A DNA stretch of 64,000 bases from Dentipellis sp. KUC8613 (taxonomy: Eukaryota > Basidiomycota > Agaricomycetes > Russulales > Hericiaceae), in contig NSJX01000002.1 of NCBI GenBank assembly GCA_002286715.1, positions 854,396 through 918,395 of the forward strand, written 5' to 3'. The number at the start of each line of letters is the position of its first letter. Position 1 is the stretch's first letter. Below the pieces are notes generated by a model. That model saw only the letters and a list, made by a program, of their open reading frames with translations. It searched no databases and was not told the origin of the DNA. Of this stretch, positions 21,176 through 32,867 are shown one piece after another. A program made the translations under genes and the position numbers.

Positions 21176-23607
21176 ATGGAGGGATTCAACTTCCCTCCCT
21201 TCTCCGAGGACAGCGAGGCATGGCTACGCAACGGGCCCGTTCACCAGAATGTGCCCTTGCAGGCAGGGACTAACAATTCTCATCTGTTCACAGATCCGAC
21301 GCACGTTATGGGACACTTCCTACAATCGGTCCAGGAGCAGCAGCCACAGCATCCCTCGCACCCGCAGTATGGGACCACTTACGATCAGCCGTCGCACTCG
21401 GAATCGCTGCAGGCGTCACAGGTCCAACTGGAGGTCCTGCGCGAGACACGTCGGATCCGCGAGCTCGAGCTGCAGATCGCGGAGGAGAAGCGCCGCGAGA
21501 GCGAGACACGCCTGAAGGAGCGCGAGGCGGACGTCGCGCTGGCCGAGGCCCAGGTTAGGCTTCGCGCTATGGAGATGGAATCAAGGTCTACCTCGTTTCA
21601 GGACTTTGGCGGGTCGGTTCCATCGCAGACGCCAGATGGTCAATTTGCGCGGAACTTCGAGAGCTCGCCGTCCACGGACGATGCTAGCGGATTCTCGAGC
21701 AATTCGGGAGCCTGGCTGGATCCCTCGTTAAGCGGCATGATGTTCCCCGATTTCTTTGCCCCGGATACGTCGACGTTTCCCAGCTTGACCTCTGCTGCGT
21801 CTGATCCCTCTCCCTCTGGCCCTTCAACATCTAGTCATGTCGACGCAGGCGGTCCTTCCGATCAGCTGTTCGTATCTCTAGCACCTCCGTCGGACCCGTC
21901 ATCTTTGGGGAAGCCTCGTCGGACACAGGTCAGCAACAGCCGCAAGAAGGGGAAGGGCACGCGTGCCGTCGACGAGTGCGACGCGTTCTGCGCGCAGTGC
22001 CACAAGTTCATCGCGAAGCTGCTCCTGCGCGGCTCGCAGGAGGAGCTGGATGTCAGCTATGACCTCTATCACCGGTGCAGCACCTGTGCTCCTCTTGGGC
22101 ACGGATCGTCCACGCGCAAGCGGGCGAACGAGCCTGATGACACTGCTTCGCCTACTATCTGCGATGTTTGCAATCGGATACAAGGATTTGGCGGGTTCAA
22201 TGCGAAGGACAGCAGGACAATTCTAGCCTTCTCCGTCGAGGTCTGTTCGTCTTTTTTATCGTACATTATCTGAAACTGAATTCTTTGTGAACCAGGTCGT
22301 CTGTGCCTCTTGTTCAAATAAGTACAGGAGGTGAGACAGGATACCTCGATCGTAAGGGCCACTCTGACACCACTGTCCAGGTGTACGAACTGTGGAGGCG
22401 GGTCTGCTCGAGGAGGGATAGGAAAATGGCGTTGCAAAGAGATCTTTGAAGATGACAGAAAAACATGCCGTTTATCTCACGAGAGGTAGTTTTTCTTTGT
22501 TCTTTATCGTTGCCATCAGGTCACTGAGCCACGGTCTTTCTCCAGACTTGGCGGTCGTGACATGGAGCTGGCTGTTTGGGATATTCTCACCGAACTTCCT
22601 GGGCGACAGGACCTACCCCAAGTAATCGGTGCTATCGAGAGCCTTTGGCACGACCACGTCATTGCAAGAATGGGTGTACCAGAGGTACGCGACCGACATT
22701 ACCAATGATAATCTCGCCATTTACGTCGTTCACAAATAGGTCCTCGAGTACCAGAGTGTGCGCACCTACGAGGAAATCAAGGCTAAAATTCTTGACTTGC
22801 ACTTTCCCGGCCGCTCTTTGTTCACAAACCAAGCGCCTGTTCCTGGCCGCCGTCTTCTCCTTGCCCTCACGTGGGCTAAAATGCGAGCTAGACGGGACAA
22901 ATCAAAGCCTCTATGGGCTCAGTCACGACCACAAGACAAGTCGATCCACGAATGGGTCGCCTACAACACACGTCGGTCGAATGTACTGTATCCTGCAAAT
23001 TCTCTGCTGTGTGGCGTGTGGATTGCAGAGTGGAATATCGCAGGTCCGCTGTCCTCTCGGTGCAGTTAATTGGATATGCCTCACAATTGCTTCAGATCGC
23101 ACCCTGCTGATGGGCACGGTGTGCATGTTTGACTATCTGGACGTCGAAGATCGCAGCGCGTACTCGTTCGAAGAGTTCATGCAACGCATCCTCTGCGAGA
23201 TTAAAGAGCACAACGCCAGCCATCCAGAAGATCCATGGCATCCGCCCGAGCACCTATGGGCTGCAATCAAGTCGAACCCATACTGTGCGTGTCTTCTAAC
23301 CGTGGCGAAAGCTCCCTACTCACACGTATACACAGCTCTCCGCATGCGCCTTGTCGAAACATTAGAGCGTCGCCTTGGATTCATGCCAGTGCAGGAATAC
23401 CTCACTCGCTATCCGGGTGTGAAGCGCGAGTTGTTCACCGCCGACTCCGCATTATTGGCGAAAGCCATCAATGACCGAGTGTCTGTTGACAACAAAGACA
23501 TGACGATCATCGTCAAGTATGTTGGTGTGTCGACTCTTGAAGGTCTCGAGCGGAAGAAGGCCGTGCGGTTGGCCAAGCCGCATAAAGCAGAGGCCAAGTA
23601 TGATTAG
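21176..23607 (+). CDS. large Cys-rich (zinc-binding-like) protein of unknown function
   Basis: Not a family I can name. The first exon codes about 350 residues. Its N-terminal part is disordered and Gln/Ser/Pro-rich. A charged coiled coil follows at about residues 80-135 (LEVLRETRRIRELELQIAEE and on). A Ser/Pro linker then leads to a Cys-rich block: CDAFCAQCHKF, YHRCSTC, TICDVCNRIQG, VVCASCSNKYRRCTNCGGG and KWRCKE. The spaced CxxC pairs suggest two or more zinc sites. Downstream exons encode a mainly helical domain (AYSFEEFMQRILCEIKEHNA, PEHLWAAIKSNPYCACLLTV) and a basic end (KKAVRLAKPHKAEAKYD). A coiled coil plus zinc-type Cys pairs would suit a regulatory or scaffold role, but that is inference. 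Introns near 22240, 22330, 22480, 22690 and 23010 join conserved-looking frames. Confidence 0.7.
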
Positions 23608-23752
23608 TAGCGGATTTTAGACCATCTTTGCTTTTCCTTGTGTATTGCGGAATGTTGTCTGTAATTTAGTCCTCCTTAATCGTTCTGCTGACCCAGTACA
23701 TATCGTACATAATGGTTATTGTGGCACATTGAACTGAACCTGCATCAGAGCA

Positions 23753-25843
23753 TCAGGGAAGGAAAACCAATACCCCTTCGGATCCTCCGACTTTGACTTC
23801 TCCTCGATCCAGTCCCTCGACCACGTCCTTCCCACTGGCTGTCCCGTTAGTGTAGCTCTGGCCAGCCCACGTCGCAGTGTCAGAGTCTTTAGAGTCTATC
23901 CCTGGGGCCGTCATCCGCTTGACCTGCACCTTGCCCACTTTGCTCCCCGAGACATACTTCGAGATGTCTACCGTAACGGCAAGATTCTCAGCGTCATCGA
24001 CTGACGTCGACACATACCGATTTGCGAGATTGAGAATCGCAACGCGGCTTAGTTTGCCGTTGTCCCAGATGGCATACATGGCGATCTGCGGGTTCGCCGG
24101 TGTTGCAATGAGAGCAAGCTGCGAATGGCCAGAGGAGCCCACAGCTTCTGTAATCAGGAGGTAGGCGACGAAAGACGGACTTGCGCGCGCGGTGCCGTAG
24201 CGATCGCTGTCGACAGGGTACCATAGGTCATACTATGCAAAGATGCAGAGTCAGATGCCTGTCGACGGTGGGCGCTTGAGCATTGCGAAAGGCTCACCCA
24301 AGAGAAACCTGGACTATCAAAAAAGTCAGTAACAAATATGAGAAAAGTTGGAGAAGTACTCACGCATTTGCTTGTGTCCCGCTTTGCAGCACTAGGGTCG
24401 CACCCTGATGCATGTACATCCGGGTGATATTGATTGAGGCACTGTATAAGATAGCTGGGATCCAAACATCAAGCATCAAACATAGTGAACGTTGCTGTGG
24501 TTCACTTACTATCGGCTAACCACAGAGCTTGTCCATAGGTATCCGTGACATTCTCCTTTCCCGAGCAAGAGACGGAGCTGTATTCGCCGATGACCAAATC
24601 TTTGCCTACACTTCGAGCAGCCGCAACTTGAGGTTTCCAGAAATCGACATATGACTACGTTGGAGATCCGTGCGGCGTTAGAATTACTGTACGCACAGGA
24701 CTTGGCGTAAAAAGTATACGCACAGTGATATTCGTGTGATTGACCAGATGGGGTAGCGTCGCTATTGCATCCCGGACGGGGTCGCATGTTGAGAATTGGT
24801 ACCTATGAGTTGCAGTCATTAGGATAAGCGAGAGACAAGCATATAAAATCGCGATGAACACCACCAACATGTGCTGACTATACACCTCAACGGCGCCTGT
24901 GTCTCCGGCACCTTCATTGATGATGTCCTCGGTCGTCATCGAACCAGTGGGAGGGTCGTCCGCAAAGCTTCCTGCTTGAAAGATGCCCTTCGGAAGGGAC
25001 AGGTTGCGCATCAAGACTGTCGTCCACCCGACGAACTGCGCTGTATAATCCGAGGATGACCAGGCAGCAGGGCGCTGACCTCCGGCGTAATGGTCGGGTT
25101 CATTGCCTACTGTTATTGGAATCTTATGTCAGGATCGGGTACTCAGGAATGGCGGGGATTCTTACGTTCTAAAGCCCGAATCCTGTCCCACCCAAGGTGT
25201 TGTATAGCGGCTGCTATTTCGTCGCGCGCAAGCTTTATAGTGTCGTTCCCGAGGTTGACGCTGACGATAAACTTTGAAGAGTTCGGAAAGACGTTCAGAG
25301 ACTCGTAGAGCGCTGGGCCACTGAAATAAATGAATATCACTTCATTACTGCTGTCAAAGCGGAGGCAGCCGTGCTCACAATGTCGAATTGTATATTCCAC
25401 CAGACTGCATGACAGTCATGCTAGTGACTTTCGGTGGAGACGACAGTTACTTACTGCACTCTCAGCCAATGTCAACGCCGGACCGTCCGGGTTGTATTCT
25501 GAGCTGTCTCTGTTGATTGACATAACAGCGTGGTGAGCCCCTTGAAGAATTAGATGAAATTTCTGAGTACGCACATTGTGATCCCTCCTGGCCGGACATC
25601 TGGGCCCACACCTGTCCTTTCTACTAAACGTTGCATCAAACTCTTAGTCAGCTCGTTGGGATGGGTATTGTTCCCTCCAAAGGATGGCAGATAGCCATAT
25701 TCGATGGAGAAAGACGCGAGAGCGCGGTCGAGGATTTGTGACGCGTTGACGGGAGACGAGGAGATTTCTAGAGGTTGAACGGCCTGCGTTGCGAATGCTG
25801 GGAGGGTTAAACCTAGAAATGTGACGCCAAATGTCGCGAACAT
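23753..25843 (-). CDS. GH79-family glycoside hydrolase (beta-glucuronidase-like)
   Basis: Secreted retaining glycosidase; fungal GH79 members act on glucuronosyl residues such as those of arabinogalactan proteins. The N-terminus MFATFGVTFLGLTLPAFATQA is a signal peptide. Then come SFSIEYGYLPSFGGN and MQRLVERTGVGPDVRPGG. The acid/base Glu lies in the NEP motif after an intron (LGNEPDHY, near 25110). The probable nucleophile Glu is in DLVIGEYSSVSCSG. The last exons carry the small beta-domain typical of the family (MYAIWDNGKLSRVAILNLAN to GSEGVLVFLP). There are many short introns. The order of parts and length match basidiomycete GH79 proteins. Substrate specificity cannot be read from the sequence. 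Confidence 0.85.
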
Positions 25844-26412
25844 CGTGGCGTCAAGCTGAGTATACGCGGACGGATGTCGACGACGGCGGTGTTATGGCTG
25901 CGACTATTCTTATACTCCTAAAGCAAAGCAACCAAACATCACAAGAGCAACATATGGGAGGGCATTGGGGGCCGGTCTTCCCGTACATCGTCACGCGAGT
26001 GGTCTGCATGATCAGTCAGTTGACAAACCTGATGTTTATAGCAGAAGGCTGTCAAACGCGTCATAACGTTTCGCCATGGATTCGTACACAGAATTGTCGC
26101 ATATCGAAGGATGGTAAGCCTTTAGGTGCCACGAGAACCGGGATAAGACTGCAGTCAGCAACGAGGTTACGAGCACGATGCAAGGCGTTGAGTCGTTGAC
26201 GCCAATAGCCTCTGATCTCCGGGCCGTCGGTGACCCCGGGGATCGGGCAATCGCGATCTATCTCCCATTTTTCGAGCTTTGAGATGACAAGTAACAAGTT
26301 AACTCAAAACGCAACTGTGACTGACGCCAGTACCACTTGTATTTGTACCACCATCCCGTAGGCTTCGTTGAGCATTCTATATATCCCAATCTTCTAGACA
26401 ACCTGTATCAAT
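25844..26412. promoter_or_regulatory. divergent promoter region, GH79 / Ctu2
   Basis: About 570 bp between divergent start codons. A 78-codon minus-strand frame (26297-26061) has no known motif and is taken as chance. A tatatatccc element lies near 26380, about 30 nt before the Ctu2 ATG. Confidence 0.4.
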
Positions 26413-28248
26413 ATGTCAAGCTGTGGAAACCCCGCTGGCGACCCAGAGGCTCTCATGCCCCGTACGTTTCTCAGCTTTGACATGATATATTACTCTCATC
26501 GCCTTACAGGAAAGTCCAAATTCGACAAGTCGAGAATGTGTGTAAGATGCAAAGAGACGCCAGGAAATATCGTCATCCGCCACGCTGTATACTGCAAGTG
26601 CGTATGTCGTAAATTGACTTCTGTCCTATGCTGAATCACTCTCAGAAATTGCTTCGCACCTCTAGTGCAAATCAAGTTCCGAAGGTCATTTGAACCTCAC
26701 ATTAACCGCAGGCCGGATGGGCCCAGAAAACTTGCATTGAAGCCTTCAGGCGATCTACTCGTCGGGTTCTCTGGAGGACTGGGCTCTACGGTGCTCCTTG
26801 ACCTTGTGCATCGAACCTACGTCGATGAATCTGCGATGAAAACGGAGACAGGAGGGAAAGCGCATCCTCGGAAGGGAAAGGTGTGGAAGAACATACGCGT
26901 CTGCTATGTCGAAATATGTGACGCGTTCCCTGGCGTGCGTGGTCTCTCGTCGTTAGCTAACCAGGTTCTGACGCTCCTACATCAGATAAGGGACAGGACG
27001 GAGGAGGTCCGCCAAGCAGTGGATAAGTATGAAGGATTTGAATTCGTCCCGTTAAGGATCCAGGATGCCTTCGACCCCGAATGGTGGAGAAGGGTTTCCG
27101 GCGATACTTTTACTGGAAATCTCGACGTAGACCTCACAAGTGAGGGTAAGAATGTGTCCGTTAGAATTCCGTGCTCAAACTGATATGGTTGTTCATAAAC
27201 TAGATCTTTACACGTCGCCATCCTCGTCAACAACTTCTCCTTTGTCATCCCTTCAAGCATACCTACAAGCACTGCCAACGTCCACCGCAGTCGCGTCCTC
27301 TATATCCACGCTCACCCGCCTTCTGCTACTGTACACGGCTCATTCGACCGGATCATCACATCTCATCCTGGGAACTTCCCTCACATCTCTCTCCATCGCA
27401 CTTATCTCGTCTATCTCGCAAGGCGGAGGCTTCACCGTCCCTCAGGAGGCCCAAGAAGAATGGACACCCTTCGGGTCAACGCCCGCCTCGGCAGACGAGC
27501 CTTGGGCCGGCGATGTGCGCGTCATCAGGCCATTGCGTGAGATCGGAATGAAGGAGTGTGCAGCCTGGGCTTGGTGGAATCAACTCCCCGTTGTTGGGAA
27601 AGAGAAGCTACCCGGGATGCGGCAGACCATAGGCGGTTTGACGAAAGGTGGGTTCAAGTTTCGGTTTGGCTATCGGCAGGCAATGTTACTCATCGATATA
27701 TCAAGATTTCATCGTCGGCTTGGAGAAGGACTTCCCTTCGACGGTTTCCACAATCGCTCGCACTGTAGGAAAGCTCGCGCCCAAGGAAGATGCTGGTGGG
27801 CACTGCATTTTCTGCGAAAGGTCCATTGATTCATAGTGTATCGTTCCATATGCTAACAATATGCACTAGGGCGGCACAGAGCACTGTGCAAGAATGGAAG
27901 TCCCGCATATCAATTCGCTCTCTATCGGAGAGCAGTCATCCTGCTGAAGATGACAAGGAGCAACGGCTCACTCCCCTGCTCTGTTACTTTTGCCACACAA
28001 CCCTGACGAGCCGGAGTAGCCGGAGTGCTGCACCGACGAAACCTGGAGCTCCGGTGATAAATCCGAAGGTTCCTCTCCCTGTCTGGGTATCGTGGCATCT
28101 TGCCCATGATGCGAAACAAGCCCTCGCCAAAACTGATCACGCGGAAAATTCCAAGGGAGCGCCCGAGGACGACGAAGTATGGCGGCGAAAGCCCTTGGGT
28201 CAGGATGCGATGAAGGCTGCGGTCTCTGAGTTCCTCCTAGACGAATGA
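26413..28248 (+). CDS. CTU2: cytoplasmic tRNA 2-thiolation protein 2
   Basis: Partner of Ctu1/Ncs6 in the Urm1-dependent pathway that thiolates the wobble uridine of tRNA-Lys, -Glu and -Gln. The N-terminus has two Cys pairs (MCVRCKETPGN and YCKNCF) that bind metal. The ATP-loop region is LLVGFSGGLGSTVLLDLVHR, with SGGLGS in place of the SGGxDS of active PP-loop enzymes, as is usual in this non-catalytic subunit. The middle has STGSSHLILGTSLTSLSIAL and DVRVIRPLREIGMKECAAWA. C-terminal Cys pairs follow (GGHCIFCER, LLCYFCHTTL), ending AAVSEFLLDE. Introns include one near 27144 (DLT|DLYTSP) and one near 27648 (LTK|DFIVGLEKD). The start follows a short first exon, joined as MP|RKSKFDKS. Confidence 0.9.
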
Positions 28249-28551
28249 TAGGCTCGGAGGAGGATGGGTTTGCTCTGTAGGTATGTACTTATCCAGATGT
28301 TTCCGTAATTTGATGTACGGCATTTGACCTGTACCGTGTGTTTTGAAGTCGTGTTCATTGGTCGGTCGCCCCATTGACAGGCAGGTACCTCCATGGTGAC
28401 CCGGTGCTCGAGTATCGAGGACCTGAACGAAGTAGCCGCCGGCTGCTTTCCTCTTTTCACGTGATATTGCGCGATGCCGGCGGCGCGGATCTGGAATGCG
28501 TCAGCGCATTTGGTGTAAGCGCCCGATTGCACTCCTCTCACGCTAACCGCC

Positions 28552-29745
28552 ATGACTGCGACAACATCTATCCCTTTGAACCCGAATACAACGCTCTGCC
28601 TCGCTTGCGCGTCATCTCTTCCTCCCCGATTATTTACTACTAAGTTGGAGGGAGGCACCTCTCAAGTAGCTTTCAGCCCGGAGGTGTTTCTCACCCGCTG
28701 TTGCAATCGGCCAATCTGCCCGTCCTGTCTCTCGCACAACCCGAGGCTTTCTAGGTATCATCCTTGTCTGGCATGCCTCGCCGGAGTCAGCGCAGTGGGC
28801 ACGAAGGATAAAGGAAAGCAGCGGTTGACCGATCCCCAAATTCCTGTGAACGTAGATGGCGGTGTGAAAGACGAGGACGTCTTCATCCTCGGTGACGAAG
28901 ATGACGCCGAGGATACTGCGCCAGGCGGTGGAGAAACAGACATGGCTCGAAGTAGCCCCCCTCCACCATATTCCACCGACCTCCCTTCGCCAAGTTCACA
29001 GACACCTGCGCCGATTCATGATTTATCTGAATCATCGTCTGGTGTGAATAGCCCTGACAGCTCGAATAAGGGACAGAGCTCAACTCCGGATAAATATCAT
29101 ATCAAGCCAGGTGATACGCTCACAGGTATCGCCCTTCGCTTTGGTGTAGATGTGAGTATATTCTTCGCTTTCGGCGTTGGATCGTTCAGTGCTCACTGAT
29201 CGTAACTCGCATAGGGTCGTGCACTATGCCGCCTGAACAAGCTGCCTCCAAGCACACTCAGCACCACCCCCCACCTTCTCCATACACGAACATCTCTCTT
29301 ATTACCACCGAGCGCCAAAGTACACTCGACGCTCGTAGAACCCATCTTCGATGCCGAAGAGGAAGAGCGGCGGGCACAAGCCCGCACTATAGAGCGGGCT
29401 CAGAAACGATTTCAATTCGTGACAAAAGAGGTGGATTGGCGCATTGCAAGGACGTACGTCGCGCTTGCTGACGGCGAATCCCCTATGCATCAAGGTGCAG
29501 GCGAGAAAGGACACGAGGACGTGAAGGACGGGTCGCGGCTGAAGCAGGTTGGCAATCCGGGAAGGGAGGCGACAGCTGTGGACAGGTATCTGGACGACGA
29601 AGAGTGGGAGGCGAATGAGCGGAGACAAGGCCGGGGCGTTCATATCCAGCGGATTCCTGGGACGGGCTCGAGAGCCGGAGAGAGTAGTAGTGGAACTTCA
29701 CGCAGCAGTCAGTGGAATAAGCTGTCGAGTCTGTGGGGGAAATAG
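28552..29745 (+). CDS. LysM-domain protein with Cys-rich N-terminus (intracellular type)
   Basis: Two exons, 28552-29151 and 29215-29745, give 376 residues. The N-terminus has spaced Cys pairs (LCLACASS, TRCCNRPICPSCLS, HPCLACLAG) that look like a small zinc-binding module. A disordered acidic/Ser-Pro stretch follows. The LysM domain is at about residues 181-230 (YHIKPGDTLTGIALRFGVDG and RALCRLNKLPPSTLS), split by the intron between V-D and G-R. The C-terminal half is charged and helical (ARTIERAQKRFQFVTKEVDW). There is no signal peptide, so it is unlikely to be a chitin-binding effector; it resembles the cytosolic LysM proteins of the LYSMD type. Its ligand and role are unknown. Confidence 0.82.
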
Positions 29746-29933
29746 GACATGGTCTGCATGACTTTTTGTGTCATAGACATCAGGATGTCAGGATATTTAA
29801 TAGGACTATCTATAATGATGTTGTTTGGAGATGTGAACGTTTATGCGGAGGTTCAAAATGACGATTGCAAGTGTGTTAAATCGACCTGTCGGACGAAAAA
29901 CTGAAAAGAAAGATCTTTCATTCTGGACCTATT

Positions 29934-30003
29934 GCATTAAGAGGGAATCGAACCCTCGGCGGGTCGATGGCAACGACCCAGGTTACCACTACCCCATTAA
30001 TGC
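29934..30003 (-). tRNA. tRNA-Gly (anticodon GCC)
   Basis: On the minus strand the acceptor arms are GCATTAA and TTAATGC (7 bp). The D-arm region is GGGTAGTGGTAACC. The anticodon stem is GGTCG/CGACC with loop TTGCCAT, giving anticodon GCC. The T-arm is GAGGG/CCCTC with loop TTCGAAT. The internal B box reads GGTTCGAATCC. No intron and no encoded CCA. T-runs that could end pol III transcription lie 30-40 nt downstream (29907-29904 and 29900-29896 on the minus strand). Confidence 0.93.
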
Positions 30004-30263
30004 TTGTGATTATCCGCTCAGGACATGTCAAGGATGTGGCCACAGGAATTGACGTCAGCAAGGGCGATGAATCGGGAGATGGGATCTGTTCAGGGGACCA
30101 ATGGGGTAAGCAGGTTTGCACTTGATTTACCGTATGCGAACGAGAATCACATGTTGTTCTCCTGCTCTCGGAGCTACTGACCCTGCTTAAAAGGCTCTTG
30201 CCAGGCTCTCCCCCTTAGACGCACGCCGCCCGTCTTCACTTCAAACTATCATCATCGTACAGC

Positions 30264-32563
30264 ATGTCTACCAAGGAGCTCAAGCAGTTTACGCGCGAAG
30301 AGGTCGCCCAGCACAACAAGGCCGATGACCTGGTCAGTATTGGCTGCGAACCGTATGTCTTGCGCGCATGCTCACCTTTGATGCTACACAGTGGGTCATC
30401 ATCGATGCCAAAGTGTACGATATATCCCGCTTCAAGAACTTGCACCCCGGCGGTGCTGCTGTTCTTCTTGACGATGAAGTCGGTGCGTGTCACGCCCCTC
30501 TTTGCCGCATGCTCCCTTTGCTCACCTTGCACTCAATTACAGCTGGACAGGACGCGACAGAGGCTTTCTATGGTATCCATAGACACGAGGTGCTCGAGCG
30601 CCCTCAGTATGCGCGTCTCCAAATCGGCGTCATCAAAGATGAACAGAGCGTGATCCACGGACGCGTCGTCGGACAGATCAGCAAGGTTCCCTACTCGGAG
30701 CCCACCTGGCTTGCCGACGGCTATCACAGCCCATACTACAAGGAGGTGCGTTCCGTTGACTTCTTAATTGTGGCCCTGTCATCTGACAGCAGGGCCGTTT
30801 GACAGAGCCATAAGCGGCTACAGAAGGCGATGCGCGAATTTGTAGATAACGTGGTGTACCCTGACGCCCAGGCAAGGGAGGAAGATGGCAAGAGGCCAAG
30901 TCTGGATGTTATCCAGAAGATGGCGTAAGTCCTTTTCGTCCTCATGGATGTCTTGCGGGTGCTCATTTTTTGTGCTCAGCGACTTGAACATCCATGCCAT
31001 GCGTATGGGCCCCGGAAAGCACCTGAAGGGCCTCACCCTTGCAGGCGGTATCGTGACCCCAGAGGAGGTAAGTATCATTCATCAATGTCTGCTCCGAATG
31101 TTTCACTCACTCTGACATCTGCTTTGTGCCTAGTTTGATTACTTCCACGAGGTATCTATCATCCCCGCACTTCTCCGCCATGCCTCTATGTGATCTAACA
31201 TAAACTATCAATAGCTCGTGATCACACAGGAGTTTGCTCGTTGCGGTGCTCGAGGGTACGGAGATGGTAAGGACCGTTCTCTCAGTATAACCTCACCGTG
31301 CTTATCTCTCGGTGACTAGGCCTGCAAGCCGGTGCTGTCATCGGTCTTCCCCCGGTACTGAACTTTGCGTCGCCGGAGTTGAAGGCACGTGTAGCGCCGG
31401 AAGTGCTCTCTGGCAAGAAGTTTATCAGTCTCGCCATCTCGGAAGCATTTGCTGGAAGCGATGTCGCCGGCCTCAAGACATACGCCAAAAAGACTGAAGA
31501 TGGTCAACATTGGATCATCAACGGTACCAAGAAATGGATCACGAACGGAGTGTACGTACCTTTTCCAGCTTGTCAGCCTTCTCTAACCTGGCCTGCTTCA
31601 GCTTCTCGGATTACTTCACCGTCGGTTGCAGGACAGATGTAAGTACACATTTCTCTTCATGCAGCAGCGCGCTTATCTTTGGACGATAGGATGGCTTCAC
31701 CGTAATTCTCGTCGAGCGTAGTGATGGTGTAGAGACGAAGTCGATCAAGACCTCTTACTCCCCCGCCGCTGGCACTGCATACATTACATTTGAAGACGTC
31801 AAGGTGCCAGTAGGAAACACACTTGGGCCGGAGGGCGGAGGAATCTTTGTTATCCTCAGGTTAGTCTCCGCCCTATTACAGTGACTGATTCACTAACGGC
31901 ATGCACTCAGTAACTTCAATCACGAGCGATGGGTGATGTGCTGCAGCTCCGCACGCTCCCAGCGCAGCATCGTCGAGGAGTGTCTCAAGTGGATCAGCCA
32001 GAGGAAGGCGTTCGGGAAGCCGCTGTCTTCGCAGGCCGTCGTCCGTAGTAAGGTCGCCCAGATGATTGCCCGAGTGGAGAGTGTGCAGAGCTGGCTAGAG
32101 AACATTACACACCAGATGAACAACATGGTGAGTGGGCGTTCTTTTTCATTGCAACTCATGCTAATGAATCCCCCAAAGTCGTACAAGGAGCAGTCTCAGA
32201 AGCTGGCTGGGTCGATCGCGCTCTTGAAGATGTATTGCACTCAGTCGGCCCAGGAGACTGCGAAAGATGCCGTCCAAATCTTCGGTGGCCGTGGCATCTC
32301 GCGCGCTGGCATGGGTCGCTTTATCGAGCACGTAAGCAACATCGTCTTCACCATTGTCTAGACTTTTTGGGGACTAATGCGCATCCGGAAATCTCAGTAT
32401 CACCGCACCGTTCCATTCGATGCTCTTCTTGGTGGAGGTGAGTGTACATCCTCACCATTTTCTTGAATCATAGAGCTCACATCGTTGCTTAGCGGAGGAT
32501 GTGCTGGCCGACCTGGGCGTCCGGCAGGCACTGAGGTCCATGCCGAAGAACGTGAGGCTGTAA
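30264..32563 (+). CDS. cytochrome b5 / acyl-CoA dehydrogenase fusion
   Basis: An N-terminal cytochrome b5 domain (residues about 1-90) with FKNLHPGGAAVLL and GIHRHEVL, whose two His residues bind heme. It is fused to a full acyl-CoA dehydrogenase. FAD and substrate regions seen: FISLAISEAFAGSDVAGLKT, HWIINGTKKWITNG, FTVILVERSDGV, SNFNHERWVMCC and VQIFGGRGISRAGMGRFIEH. The C-terminus reads FDALLGGAEDVLADLGVRQA then KNVRL. The enzyme should oxidise an acyl-CoA using FAD; electrons may pass to the attached heme. In the better-known acyl-CoA dehydrogenases a YEG motif holds the catalytic Glu; here that spot reads LLGG, so I cannot place the base. About ten introns. Such fusions are known in fungi. 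A VRL end is at best a weak peroxisomal signal. Confidence 0.9.
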
Positions 32564-32867
32564 GTACGACCTGGCGGACTTGGATGGGACACAGACGCAC
32601 GTACAAACATCGCAATAAATTATTACTAGTGGCACTGGCCCCTTATCACACGGCTGTATATAGTTCTACATGTTTTGAATGGATCGTGGATTCAGGTGTA
32701 TATAACGTAGCATCCTGAGGCAAACACGGAGAAGAATCTACGAATGGGAATAAGGAGTATCATAGATTATCGCGCACTGTTCCTGGTAAGAAAGACAGAT
32801 ATATACCCAAGATTACCGCCATAAGTAACTCCCCGCTTGACCTCCACCTCCAGCTCTAACTCCCGCT
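32564..32867. other. intergenic between convergent genes
   Basis: About 300 bp holding the 3' ends of the dehydrogenase and the Mim1-like gene. Nothing else was seen. Confidence 0.5.

Noticed and set aside
28552..29745. LysM protein as a secreted chitin-binding effector
   Set aside because: No signal peptide at the N-terminus; the start is well placed and preceded by non-coding DNA.
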